DNA of 64,000 nucleotides from Symsagittifera roscoffensis (GCF_963678635.1 NC_087065.1:15132019-15196018), one strand, 5' to 3'. Positions 35,480 through 44,773 are shown, numbered from the stretch's first letter. Translations and numbers: made by a program. The notes: generated by a model not told the origin, from the letters alone.

Positions 35480-36123
35480 TCAATTATTAAGAGAAAAATT
35501 GATACGCTCACTATTTACGGTACCAAAACCATCAATAAAACAATCAACAAATCTCAACAAGTTAGTCTCATACTTTGAGTTTTGAACTTTTCGAATCCTT
35601 TCAAAAAAAGCTGATCCAAGAGTCTGAGTGGACGCAAGTTTCTGAGCAGAACTGAGATAATGTCTTTTGAATTTTTTTCGCAGCAGTCGTTTCTTTGCAA
35701 CACTGGGTAATTTTTCCGGTATTCTACATTTCAAGTTGTGTTCGACTGCACGATTCAATTGATTGAAAACACCACCTCTTGATGAAATAATATTGAAATA
35801 AAATCTGTATTTGTATAAATTATATATACAGTCAACAATTTGATAAGTGGAATGATATTTATCTAATCTTTACAAAATGTGATCGAGCGATGATCCGATT
35901 AATACTAAGTGAAATTTGCAATTTTTCACTGGTCAGAATGTTGAATGGTTAGATACACAGTAGTCTTGGGTGACAATAAATTTTTTATAAAAGTTTTCTG
36001 AGACAGAGATAAAAAGAGATTTTGCATTGTAGTCCCAATAAAAAGTGGGATATGCTTGACACCGATTACTTGTTGAAACTGATTTTTATCTATATTGAAT
36101 TGCTTATATAGTAGTTCCATCAC
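35480..36123 (-). pseudogene. Possible decayed leftward Polinton gene, unknown
   Basis: Two open minus-strand pieces, 35,926-36,123 and 35,480-35,758, might be parts of one gene separated by about 170 bp of broken sequence. The second piece is very basic at its start (KKRLLRKKFKRHY), then turns amphipathic. No family is recognised. A cctacgcaat block and CRE-repeat-like sequence lies at its 5' side (36,121-36,170), shared with the divergent gene at 36,298. Confidence 0.3.
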
Positions 36124-36297
36124 CTACGCAATGTCCATATTTGGATCATCACCTACTCATTATTCCATATAAGGTAATAATAACTTATATGGATTGTACA
36201 GTGAGTCATCTAGATTTCCTAATTTCTATAAATTTTTAAATATCATTAATTTGAAATATCTACTACTGATCAGTTGGTTCTGAATCTCAAATCAAAA

Positions 36298-36843
36298 ATG
36301 TATTCACGAAAAGATATCCTTCCCAATTATATTGAATTTGCTAAGAACCAAAAAAGGATTGGGAGATTTTCTTGGTCCCAAAAACCCTACAACGGAAAAA
36401 TTTACTTTGAACCTTGCTTCCAATTGCTAAAGAAAAATGAATCTGGACAAATCGAAAAAACGCAGCAACTCTATCATGGTGAAAAAGAAGGGGAAAGGAT
36501 ATCAGCAATTTGGAATACTGTTATTCACGATGCTGAAAACTTTGGACTCGTTTCTGTATTGGAATCCTATTCTGACAAGGACTCAAGCATGGAGCAGGAA
36601 CTTGCGAACTGTCATGCGGTGTATGACGTAGCAACATACAAGAAGAGAAAGGTGTGTGTCACAATCAAGAAGTACAGTGTGCAGTGTGAACAAGCCACCC
36701 TACATTCTGATTCGACTCTTCACTGCGAAGGAGAACGAAGTCTTGAAGCAAGTTGCCTCTGTCAACTATACTTTGAACGAATTCATAGAACTTGCCCAAG
36801 TCTTGGGAGATTTTATGTTTGTTGAGAACTGTAATGTTCAATA
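36298..36843 (+). pseudogene. Unknown Polinton accessory gene with one frameshift
   Basis: The first frame from ATG 36,298 is protein-like to about 36,650 (YSRKDILPNYIEFAKNQ start, no membrane segment). After that a second frame, open to the TAA at 36,844, is clearly better in composition (LIRLFTAKENEVLKQVA). A single-base slip near 36,650-36,690 explains the switch. Combined length would be about 180 residues. The function is unknown, and I see no zinc or nuclease motif. Confidence 0.45.
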
Positions 36844-36849
36844 ATTTTG

Positions 36850-37335
36850 TTGTTGAGTGATGTTGTTATAGTAATGTAATTCAAATATTCATCTTTTTGA
36901 ATCATTTTTTAAAACTTCTTTGAGCTGAGCAGTATGAGTTGGAACAATGTTTTTTCCAGAAATCTTGTTTTAAAGCTTCAAAATAAATTGGGACTTTTTC
37001 ATATCGTCTTACAAGAAAAGTCCCAGAAATTTTTCTTTAATAGTTTTGGAATCTCAAAATTTACCAAAACTGCAAGGTTTGGATACAGAACCGCAAATTT
37101 CTCAATTTGAGTGGACTTTGCATAATGGAAGACGAAAAATTTTTCTAAGTTATCGTTCAGATATTAAAAAAAATAGATCTTATAGAGTATCGTAGAAAAA
37201 GAAATACGTGGAAGAACAATCAGAATTTTCAGTTGGAAAAAAAAGAGTATGATAATTTGGTTGATTTTATCCCCTCAGTTTTGTCTGATGTAGAAACATT
37301 CAAAAAAACTTCATTATTGACGAATGCACTGTAGA
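36850..37335. other. Gene-poor spacer in the Polinton with a decayed fragment
   Basis: A plus-strand stretch around 37,040-37,190 reads as a protein-like fragment (ISQFEWTLHNGRRK) ending in stops. Otherwise it is AT-rich sequence with nothing identifiable. Confidence 0.35.
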
Positions 37336-37337
37336 AA

Positions 37338-37742
37338 ATGAACGTTCAGAAATTGAATGAAATTCTCAGAAATTTTGATTTGATAAAACATGACTTTTCA
37401 TCAAATACAAAAAGAAAAAACTACATTCTTTGTACCTGTATTGTTTTGGACCCAAACATAAATTTGAAAGAAATGGACCAAAATTTTCCTTTTGGGGGTC
37501 TAATTGGATACGGAAATTCTTGTATGGATTACTTTTTTGCAAATTCAAAAATTTTTAGACTTCATGCAATTTTACATGATGCAGCTGGATCTGTGAATTC
37601 TACTACTTATAAAGGACCTGGTTATTGTTATGTTTTACCTAGATATCCAAGTTCTTGTTTTCTTGGTCACGTGACTGGATTAATCTTCTGTTTATATGTT
37701 AACATTTTTGCTTCATCAGTATATGCATTGATCGATTGTTAG
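37338..37742 (+). CDS. Conserved-looking Polinton accessory protein, 134 aa, open
   Basis: The frame is intact from ATG 37,338 to TAG 37,742. The second half has a striking set of Gly, Pro, His and Cys residues: LHAILHDAAGSV, then YKGPGYCYVLP, then FLGHVTGLIF, ending in a hydrophobic segment. The HD and GPGY pattern is reminiscent of a small enzyme domain, and I have the impression that similar proteins travel with Polintons, but I cannot name the family. It is followed 40 bp later by the exonuclease-like gene, after an acceptor-like ttttcag at about 37,758-37,764. Confidence 0.5.
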   Translation: MNVQKLNEILRNFDLIKHDFSSNTKRKNYILCTCIVLDPNINLKEMDQNFPFGGLIGYGNSCMDYFFANSKIFRLHAILHDAAGSVNSTTYKGPGYCYVLPRYPSSCFLGHVTGLIFCLYVNIFASSVYALIDC

Positions 37743-37781
37743 TTATTCTAACAAAAATTTTCAGCGAAAACAGTTACCATC

Positions 37782-38258
37782 ATGAGTCTAGTTGTTTTGG
37801 ATATTGAGTGTATTGAAAACAAAATAGTTAAAGAGTTAGGAGTTTATCAAAATGGACAAACTGTGGGATATGCCTTTCTTCCTCCCAAAAAATTCAAAGC
37901 TAGATCTCAGTCTGCTTAGTGTACGAAACATCTTCATGGAATCAATTGGAACAGTGGCCGGGAAAATTATACTGAGCTTGAAAAAATTTTAATTTTGAAA
38001 AAACTAAAAGCTCCAGAAACGGAGTTTTTTGCAAAAGGTTGTGAAAAATGTAAACTTCTGTCAGAAGTTTTGGAAACAAAGGTTACAAACTTGGATGACT
38101 ACGCTTGTCCAAAAATTCAGAATTTGATTTTCAAAGATGAAGAATATGATTGGAGGTGTAGCAACTACCCATTTCATCATGCAAATACTCTTCACTGTGC
38201 AGAAAGAAAAGCATTGGCATACGGAACATGGACTCGATGTTTTTTTAATAAATGTTAA
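37782..38258 (+). pseudogene. Exonuclease-like Polinton gene with one in-frame stop
   Basis: ATG 37,782 opens a frame beginning MSLVVLDIECIENKIVKELG. The hydrophobic strand followed by D-x-E is the first motif of DEDD (DnaQ-type) 3'-5' exonucleases. A TAG at 37,917-37,919 interrupts it, and the same frame then runs on to TAA 38,258. Several conserved-looking Cys and His residues follow (CTKHLHG; CEKC; HCAERKA). I did not find the later DEDD motifs with certainty, so the nuclease call is tentative. It sits directly after the 37,338 gene and before a membrane protein and the packaging ATPase. Total length without the stop would be 158 residues. Confidence 0.55.
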
Positions 38259-38337
38259 ATTACCTTAATAATTTTGTATTATCGTGTTTTTGAAATTTAA
38301 TTGTTAATCAAGTCAATTTTTTCATTCCAGAGTTGAG

Positions 38338-38610
38338 ATGGGAGATAAATGTGACAAGCAATTAAATTTAGGAAAATTTGTTTTTGATGAGGAGAATCAT
38401 GAACGATAATCTTGGAAGTTTTTTGGACGTACGTGTAATAGATCTCTTTTAGTGTTTATGTGCCAATTTTTTGTCATATTTTTAATACTACCACGTAAAA
38501 TCGTTCGAATAATGTTATCCACTACATGTGAAGAAACAACTGTTTGGGTAGCAATTTTATCAAGTACAGTCGGTTATATGTTACCTTCTCCAAAGCTAGG
38601 AATAAAATAA
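38338..38610 (+). pseudogene. Small membrane protein upstream of the ATPase, one in-frame stop
   Basis: ATG 38,338 follows an acceptor-like ttcattccag (ending 38,330). The frame has a short acidic start, a TAA at 38,407-38,409, then a hydrophobic segment (LLVFMCQFFVIFLILP) and a second weaker one near VWVAILSSTVGYMLPSP, ending at TAA 38,610. A short protein with a helical membrane segment and a CEETT-like motif immediately before the ATPase is familiar from other Polintons, though its function is not established to my knowledge. Length is about 90 residues. Confidence 0.55.
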
Positions 38611-38622
38611 TTTCTACCAAAT

Positions 38623-39345
38623 AACGAGTTTTTATTTCGCTAGTTGGACCGAGTGGATCTGGAAAATCACATCTTAGTTTTGAGTGGTTAAAACATGGTA
38701 CATTTCAACCAAAGTTTGACAAAATTTTATTTTTATCAACATTATCAACCTCTTTATGGACAAATGCAAAGAAAAAACGTTAAGTTTATTCAAGGAGTTG
38801 ACTTTGAATTGATTGAAAATCTTCCCAATAATGGAACAAAATACCTGTTAATATTTGATGACTCTTGTGTAGAAATTTCAAATTCCAACAGTTTGTAGAA
38901 ATTGCTACTGCTGGAAGACACAGGGGACTGAATACAATATATATTAAGCATAACTTGTTTCATCAAAGCAATTTGGGAAGAGATGTTGAGTTACAAAATA
39001 CACATATAGTCTTATTCAAGTCACCGAGAGATGTTTTACAAATCAATACATTAAGTCAAAAACTAGGTCTAGGATCAAAAATGAAAGAGTGGTATCAAGA
39101 TGCAACATCTACTCCTTATGGTCATTTACTCATTGATTTAACTCCAAAAACAGTTGATTCGCTAAGATATTGCACAAACAGTGGTTCAGTTCCATCAAAA
39201 TTTTATCTACCAGCAGGAGCAGAAACTAAGCTTTTGGACGATGATCATACAATACGTCTCTATACTCCCAATATTTCGAACATTTTCCCAAAAACTTCAA
39301 AAACAATTCATCCTCCATTGTTCAAAAAGTTTCATTCAATTCCTC
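38623..39345 (+). pseudogene. Polinton packaging ATPase (FtsK/HerA/A32-like), two frameshifts
   Basis: The Walker A loop is GPSGSGKS at about 38,646-38,669, near the protein start. Walker B is YLLIFDDS at about 38,850. The conserved middle (EIATAGRHRGLNTIYIKHN) and C-terminal half are open from 38,865 on. Frame changes occur near 38,730 and near 38,875, so the gene is inactive. These ATPases pump DNA into the capsid in related viruses, and the gene is part of the Polinton morphogenesis module. No clear start codon is seen before Walker A; the ORF may be entered through the tttcgctag acceptor-like site at 38,643. Confidence 0.88.
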
Positions 39346-39543
39346 AGCGAATGTCTAGAAAACTTACTACGGCGCGAGCTAAAGGATCTTCGAAAAGTAG
39401 ACTTAGTAAAATATCGAAGAGAAATATCAGAAATGACACGAAGAAGAACTTCACTGCATAAAAGGAGAACTATTTTGGGCTCGCCAAAAGGCTTACAATT
39501 AATATCTGTTATCACTCCTTTTGTCATTAAACGATTGACATAG
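39342..39543 (+). pseudogene. Small basic Polinton protein (RRxSLxxRR motif)
   Basis: A 60-70 residue frame ending at TAG 39,543 begins with an amphipathic helix (CLENLLRRELKDLRK) followed by TRRRTSLHKRR and a Gly/hydrophobic tail. Short proteins of this design, with a charged helix then a basic K/R-S-L-KRR stretch and a hydrophobic C-terminus, recur in Polintons. No ATG is available in this frame, so the start is lost or shared with the ATPase tail, which overlaps in another frame to 39,461. Confidence 0.45.
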
Positions 39544-39613
39544 TAAGGATCAGTTTGTTCTAATTCCTTACTCAATTTATCAATCACAAAGTAGACTTCC
39601 AAAAAACTCAAAA

Positions 39614-39936
39614 TTGGAACAAAAGCAAGAAAAAGAGGAGATTGTACCAAAAAAATTTGATTCTATTTACAGAGCTGTAAATGCAAAGTTGAAAACGAGT
39701 AACAATAAGCACCTTATTGATTTAATTTTGAATTCTGCTAGAATTAGACTAAGTCAGTCAGAAAATATCGTATTAGATGATCGAGACACAAAAGAATCAA
39801 TTGTAGGTTTGTGTGTGCACTAAAGCGAAAAAATACCGACTTTCCCGATATTTACTTTACCATTTTGGAAGCAACTCAAATTCCACCTAAACTTGTTGCC
39901 AACAAGAATGCCAAAGCGAAAGACAGAGGAACTTGA
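39614..39936 (+). pseudogene. Hypothetical Polinton gene before the integrase, one frameshift
   Basis: The frame from ATG 39,614 encodes a charged helical protein (YRAVNAKLKTSNNKH) with the block NIVLDDRDTKESIV, then a stop at 39,821-39,823. A one-base shift near 39,800 gives a continuing protein-like frame (FPDIYFTILEATQIPP) to TGA 39,936. The family is not recognised. Its end overlaps the start of the integrase reading frame. Confidence 0.45.
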
Positions 39937-40725
39937 ATCCCTTTCAAAATCTGAAAAGGTAAGTCTGAACAGAGTGTATTCCAGGGGTAGAGCTGCGTAC
40001 GGTTCTGTGCGAAACTTGACTAGAGCAAGCGGATTGTCAAAAAAGAAAGTAGAACACTTTTTACAAACCAAGACATCATATACAAAATTTGGTCCCCCAA
40101 TCAGACGTTTTCGAAGACTTCAAGCATTTTCAAAATACATAAATGAATTTTGGTGTATGAATTTGGCATTTGTGGACAAACTAGCGAGTCAAAACAAGGG
40201 AGTCAAATATTTATTGGTTGCTGTTGATGTTTTTTTGTGATTTGTCAGAGTTCAAACAACGAAAACTAAATATGCCAAAGACACTTTGCAAGCTTTCAAA
40301 AAAATGATTTCTCAAAAAAACACTCCTGATAAGCTTTGGGTTGATAAAAGAACGGAATATGGAGGAACTTTCAAAAAATTTTGCAAGGAAAATAGCATTG
40401 AAGTTTACTCGACCATGAGTGAAACAAAAGCTGCATTTGCAGAGAGAGCTATTCAATCATTAAAACACATAATTTACCGTTACATAGAAGATCATGGTGA
40501 AAAATTCATTCACAAGTTGCCGCAATTTGTGTCTACAATGATTTGTCGCATCAATAGATCTATTGAGAAATCACCTAGTGATGTCAAGAATACTGATTTC
40601 CTCTGAATTCTTTACAAAAAACCTCTTACGAGGTATAAGAAACTAAAATTCAAAGTTGGAGACAGAGTGAGAATTTCAAAGAAAGATATTCCGTTCCCAA
40701 AAGGATATAAACCCGATCAGTTGTC
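39893..40725 (+). pseudogene. Polinton integrase, two stops and a mutated catalytic residue
   Basis: One frame covers an N-terminal helix-turn-helix-like region (ASGLSKKKVEHFLQ) and the RNase H-fold core. The first catalytic position reads WCMNLAFVDK, where an Asp is expected and an Asn is found. The second Asp lies in LWVDKRTEYGG and the Glu in AFAERAIQSL. TGA stops fall at 40,238 and 40,604. After the core, an SH3/chromodomain-like start (KFKVGDRVRIS) breaks off after KGYKP, where the penton gene begins at 40,726, so the C-terminal domain appears deleted. Integrase inserts the linear element and generates the 6-bp duplication. The exact start is uncertain. Confidence 0.9.
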
Positions 40726-41549
40726 ATGGATTCGTTCACTATTGAGTTGGTTTCCAACGCTTCTTTTAATTGTTATCCGAATAATAGTCTTATTTCTTTT
40801 ACAAATTTTCTACCTGAACAAATACATTTGACAGGAGAATGGGAGGTTGCTATTTCAGAAATATCATACCCCTCTTTGTACCAAAATGTTACAGAGGGAA
40901 AGTTTACATTCGTAGATGGTAGAGAAAGTTCTGAGGAGAAAAGAAAGATTGTACCGATGAACATTGAACCAGGATTGTATCCAAGTAATATTGATATAGT
41001 TGTAGCCATGAACAACAAAATTCGAGAACGTCTAGGAGCTCAAGTTTTTGATTATAACGGAATCTATGTATCAGATAAAATACACAAAAAGTCGCTGTTC
41101 ATTTACCTGAGAGTCAATCAGTGTTTATAACTCAGAGTGCTGATTTGAGCCAGATTTTTGGTTGTGACTTAGAACAAAATCAAACAGGGGTTATAATGAA
41201 AGGAAAAGATCCACATTATCCTCAGTATTCTTATGACATTATAAGAATACATTCCCTAATGATATACAGTGATATTATAGAATATAACATAGTTGGTGAT
41301 ACAAAAACTCCCTTAATGCGTTGTATTCCATTTATCTCTAAAGTGAAGAGTGTAGATATAATTTCTACAGGACAGTACATGAATTATCAATCCTTTACAA
41401 CTTTACAGTTTAAAAAGCTGTTGAAAAATTCTTTCCATAGTATCAAGATAGAACTAAGAGATAGTACAGGCGAAAAAATTCCTTTTGTGTCCGTAGGAAT
41501 TACTCGAGTTGTTCTCTTGTTCCGCAAGATTTCGAATAATCATTTTTGA
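40726..41549 (+). pseudogene. Minor capsid (penton) protein of the Polinton, one frameshift
   Basis: ATG 40,726 opens MDSFTIELVSNAS, followed by a beta-strand-rich sequence with EWEVAISEISYPS, the signature opening of Polinton penton proteins with a single jelly-roll. The first frame stops at 41,130. The rest continues in another frame from about 41,090 to TGA 41,549, so one frameshift separates the halves. It precedes the basic minor protein and the major capsid gene, forming the structural block. In related virus-like elements this protein occupies capsid vertices. Confidence 0.88.
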
Positions 41550-41566
41550 TTTAAAATTCATACGAA

Positions 41567-41940
41567 ATGGTTGCTCAAAATTCAGCTGATTTCCCTATTT
41601 TTTGAGGACATGCAAGACAGCGTGGAAAAGGTTTTGGAGCTCTTGCGCAAACTCTTGGCAGAACCTCTTCCCCTTTATTAAAAAATATATAGTCCCAGCT
41701 GCGAAAAGAATTGTGGCAGATTTGTTTGAAATCGCTGCTCCAGAGATGGGGGAAGTTGTTAGTGGACGTAAAAAACTCAAAACATTTGCAAAAGATGTGG
41801 GAACAAAAGCAGTTGGGAAACAATTGGGAGGTGGAAAAAAGAAATCTAAGCGTAGAACTGCTAGAACCAGATACATTTCTCGAAAAAGTAGATCGAAAAA
41901 CAGTCGCTCTCGCAAAGACATTTTTGACAATATAAAATGA
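41567..41940 (+). pseudogene. Basic minor structural protein, one stop and one frameshift
   Basis: ATG 41,567 opens a frame with a TGA at 41,603, then an RQRGKGFGALAQTLGR stretch. After a frame change near 41,660 the protein continues in the frame ending at TGA 41,940, with a helical middle and a strongly basic tail (KKKSKRRTARTRYISRKSRS). Gly/Arg-rich starts and basic tails resemble small core or cement proteins encoded next to Polinton capsid genes. The stop codon overlaps the next ATG (atga at 41,937-41,940). Confidence 0.65.
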
Positions 41941-43257
41941 GTGTAAACCAACGTCATTTTCGGTACGGGGTTTTTACAAATTCTTCATTGGAGATTTTCG
42001 ATAAAGTCCCAGTTTTGGAAACAATTAGGTCATCTTACACACAAGAAGTATTCCCCAGTAATTCTCTGGATTAAAGCAGTATTGAGTTTGAATTTGAAAC
42101 GGATCGTAATCTCTACTTGGATATGCGTGATACCCATCTTAGCTTAAAGCTTCAACTATTCAAAGGAAGATTGTTTGATGCTTTCAAAAAAGAAAAAAAC
42201 AGAACATAAAGCAAAATCGGAGGAAGATTCAGATGAGGAACCACAAACTTACTTAACTTATGTAATCAATCTCTTACATTCTCTATTCTCCAACTGTGAA
42301 GTTTATTTTAACAATACAATGGTTTACAATGCCAATGGATTATATCCTCATAAGGCACCGATATCGAACAAATTCAACTCGTCAGCAGCGAGTATTAAAG
42401 GAATTCTTGCTTGTCATGGATACAGTTTTGAAGAAAATCCTGATGCATTTGATATGTATCCATTCACTGATAGTGCAAATTCCTTGGGAACAGGCATAAC
42501 TTTTTCACTCTATGGGAGGCTCGCCATTGATTTGTTTACTTGCGAAAAACTGGTGCTACCAAATACCAAAGTTCGATTTAAACTTATTCGAGCTAGACCT
42601 AATTTTTACATGTTATCTGATAATCCAAATGTCAGTCTGAAAATAGTTGATTGTTCGTTGTTTACTAGAAGAATTTTAGTCGCTGAACCTAATCATCAAT
42701 ACTTGCAATGGAATCTGGAAAGAGATCCTGCTCAATACAATTACATGGAAACTATAGCAAGAACCTTTATCATTCCATCTTGTCAAAACCATTTCATACA
42801 AGAAAATATATTCAATAACGCTCCAATAAAAAGAGTAGCTGCTGCAATGAATACAAATTCAGCTGTTGCAGGTTCTTTGCATGAAAACCCTTTCAGCTAT
42901 CAGCAATTTCATTTAAGAGAAATTAGAATTATTCGGGGTGGAAGAGCAATTGTTTCATTAGTTACAACTTTTCCTTGTCGACCTTATGTTACAACAATGA
43001 AAGCAATGCAGTTTAACGAAGACTTCTCAGCTCATCCTATGGAAGATTTTCAAAATCACTATATTCAAGTTTTTGACTTGACTTCACTATAGGATGCTGC
43101 TGAACAGTTGCATTATCCAGAACTTAGTGGAGAAAGCTTGAGATTAGAAATGTTTTTCCAGTTTCCCTTGGAGCAAGTAACGGAAGTGATAGTCTTGGGA
43201 GAAAGACTATCAAATGTTCAAACTGACAAATTCGGAACAGTCGCTAAAAATGTTTAG
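41937..43257 (+). pseudogene. Major capsid protein (double jelly-roll) of the Polinton
   Basis: ATG 41,937 overlaps the upstream stop. The frame is broken by a TAA near 42,073, a slip in the A-rich run near 42,185-42,205 and a TAG at 43,090, and ends at TAG 43,255-43,257. The long central part (42,178-43,089, about 300 codons) is open and has the composition of a beta-rich capsid protein, with FDMYPFTDSANSLG, RPNFYMLSDNP and the C-terminal FFQFPLEQVTEVIVL. Family length is normal, at about 440 codons. Double jelly-roll proteins form the capsid shell of adeno-like viruses, and the gene is a Polinton hallmark. Confidence 0.92.
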
Positions 43258-43608
43258 TTTTTTTGAGTTTTCAGGTTCCCATAAAAATTTTGTAGCTTTT
43301 TTGGGACTTTTCCTTGTGATTGTCTCTGTACTAAATATTTTGTTTTTCTTCAGACCTAAATCTCCAGAAAAAGCAGCTAATGAATGCTGTTTAATTGAAA
43401 ACCCAAGACATTTCTTCAACCTAGATTGTAAATCAGTGTTCAACAAATTTTGTCCAGTTCACAAGTTTTGTGTATGGGACTTTGTTGATTCAGTACCTAA
43501 ATGCGAGTAAGTAAATAACTTTAGAATTTTCTATCCTTAATTACAATATCAAACTTTCTTTTTTTTTGTTTTAGATGTAAATCAGCTAACATTTGCGAAA
43601 ATGGATAA
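43250..43608 (+). CDS. Spliced cysteine-rich membrane protein, 96 aa, open
   Basis: Exon 1 is 43,250-43,506, the intron is 43,507-43,574 (68 nt, GTAAGT to a T-rich run ending TTTTAG), and exon 2 is 43,575-43,608. The spliced length is 291 nt, exactly 97 codons with a TAA. Without splicing, the frame stops at 43,510. The protein has a short start, a membrane segment (FVAFLGLFLVIVSVLNIL, residues about 14-34), and then an ectodomain-like tail with eight cysteines, including the KCECKSA junction created by splicing. It overlaps the capsid stop by 8 bases and the protease start by 8 bases. No family is recognised; the Cys spacing is loosely EGF-like. It is one of the few intact frames of this element. 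Confidence 0.68.
43507..43574 (+). other. 68-nt GT-AG intron in the cysteine-rich gene
   Basis: The donor is gtaagt at 43,507-43,512. The acceptor ttttttttgttttag ends at 43,574 after a long polypyrimidine run. Removal keeps the cysteine-rich frame open by 11 more codons and adds two cysteines. Confidence 0.7.
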
Positions 43609-43998
43609 TTTTTCACTTCTGCAAATTATTGAAAGAATTCCTGAACTCAGGTTCAAGTACATGGGATCTTACCCCTCTGATAAAGTACCTCAACTAACAA
43701 AATACTCTTTTGCAATTGTTAACTCAGCTCCAAGCAATGATAGAGGGGAGCACTGGATCATGATGGCTCGATTGGATAAAACTTACTATTTTTCTGATTC
43801 TTTGGATCGGAAAAGAACAGCTTATTCCTTTCTAACAAAAAAGTATCCGCGAATGGTTCCTCGAAAGCTACAAAAACTGAAAACTTGTGTGGATTTTACG
43901 CAATTTTTTCAGCATTTTTTCTTTTTAAATTCTACCAGACAAACTTGAATAATATTCATGATGTGCATGTTTTGAATTTTTCAAGTAATTTTATGTAA
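43601..43998 (+). pseudogene. Adenain-like cysteine protease of the Polinton, one frameshift
   Basis: ATG 43,601 opens a frame with the catalytic His in RGEHWIMM and the Asp in YYFSDSLD. A slip in the caaaaactg run at about 43,872 moves the catalytic Cys segment (LCGFYAIF) into another frame, which then runs to TAA 43,996-43,998. With that one break the length (about 132 codons) and residue order fit Polinton and adenovirus-type maturation proteases (C5 family). They cleave capsid precursors. This is the last gene before the right terminal repeat. Its start overlaps exon 2 of the cysteine-rich gene. Confidence 0.9.
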
Positions 43999-44040
43999 AT
44001 TTGTAGTTTTTCATTTGTAACTGTAAATTATGGCAGTAAG

Positions 44041-44594
44041 TTTACTATACGATGCAGTGATTTATATATAATCATTGTAATTTAATTTTTTTCTCTCAGA
44101 AAATTCATTTTTTTTCGATTTCTCTGTAGGTTCTGAATAGATTCGGATAGATAGAAAGTAAAAGTATCTAAAAAATTTTTATTAGATCAAATTAAACAAA
44201 ATCTTATTGTGTTTTGAATTTTTTCGAAAAAATTTTGATTTGATAAAAATTCCAAGTTTTTGCACAAAAACTCTTACCATTGACTTACCATGCACCAAAA
44301 AAAACAAAACACAAAACCTTAATTCTACACGTAATTAACAATTAATTGTTCCCAATTAGATAACGCGCGCCAAAAATTTTGCGAAAAAAATAAACAAAAA
44401 CCAAAAAATTTTCGTTTTTCTTTCTCTTACCATCACACTGAAACCTTACCATCGGTATTCCCTATCTTAATACAATGTAGACTCTATATCCAATCTTAAT
44501 ACATAGCTTGAAGACCGGATGCTCTGTTCCCTATCTTAATACATGTGGGTCTTCAGTGTCCCCCCCCCCCACTTCAGCATCAGCATCTACTACT
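44041..44594 (-). repeat. Polinton right terminal inverted repeat
   Basis: Reverse complement of 28,230-28,760, slightly longer because of small insertions near 44,060-44,110. It ends ...ctactact, the complement of AGTAGTAG at the left. It carries the three tgtattaagat subrepeats and a C-run at 44,559-44,571. Confidence 0.93.
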
Positions 44595-44600
44595 CTTGTC
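44595..44600. repeat. Polinton target-site duplication, right (cttgtc)
   Basis: Exact match to 28,224-28,229 immediately outside the right inverted repeat. It shows an original insertion event without later rearrangement of the ends. Confidence 0.92.
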
Positions 44601-44773
44601 CACCATCTACCAACCAGATCACAATGACGTTTTCTTTACCATAATGATAGCCTAAAGAAAATTGTATTTTGACAAGCCTTGATCACATAAATTACTAGTC
44701 GGCAAAACTAAGTGAAATTTCATTTTTTACTCATAAAGTATCCGTTTTAAACGTTTTTCGTGGGCAAGATTCG

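Larger units (their letters stand above)
28230..44594. mobile_element. Polinton/Maverick element, 16,365 bp, complete ends but decayed genes
   Basis: Both ends are intact: long terminal inverted repeats starting with AG, and a perfect 6-bp target duplication. The gene set is diagnostic: protein-primed DNA polymerase B on the minus strand; and on the plus strand a packaging ATPase, a retrovirus-like integrase, a penton-type and a double-jelly-roll major capsid protein, a basic minor protein and an adenain-like cysteine protease. Polintons are self-synthesising transposons that are also virus-like. Stops and frameshifts break the polymerase, ATPase, integrase, both capsid genes and the protease, so this copy is not autonomous. 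Three accessory frames are still open. A promoter-like region full of transcription factor motifs separates the two arms. Confidence 0.97.

Noticed and set aside
39336-39650. Minus-strand open frame of 104 codons in the Polinton
   Set aside because: It lies opposite the ATPase tail and the small basic protein, which fit known Polinton gene design better. I keep some doubt because its composition is not implausible.
39958-39984. Possible intron gtaagt...ttccag at the integrase start
   Set aside because: It would be about 26 nt, shorter than spliceosomal introns normally are, and the frame is open through it.
44595-44773. Possible target-site or LTR relationship between the Polinton and element C
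   Set aside because: The 173 bases between them show no repeat shared with either element. They are simply neighbouring insertions.
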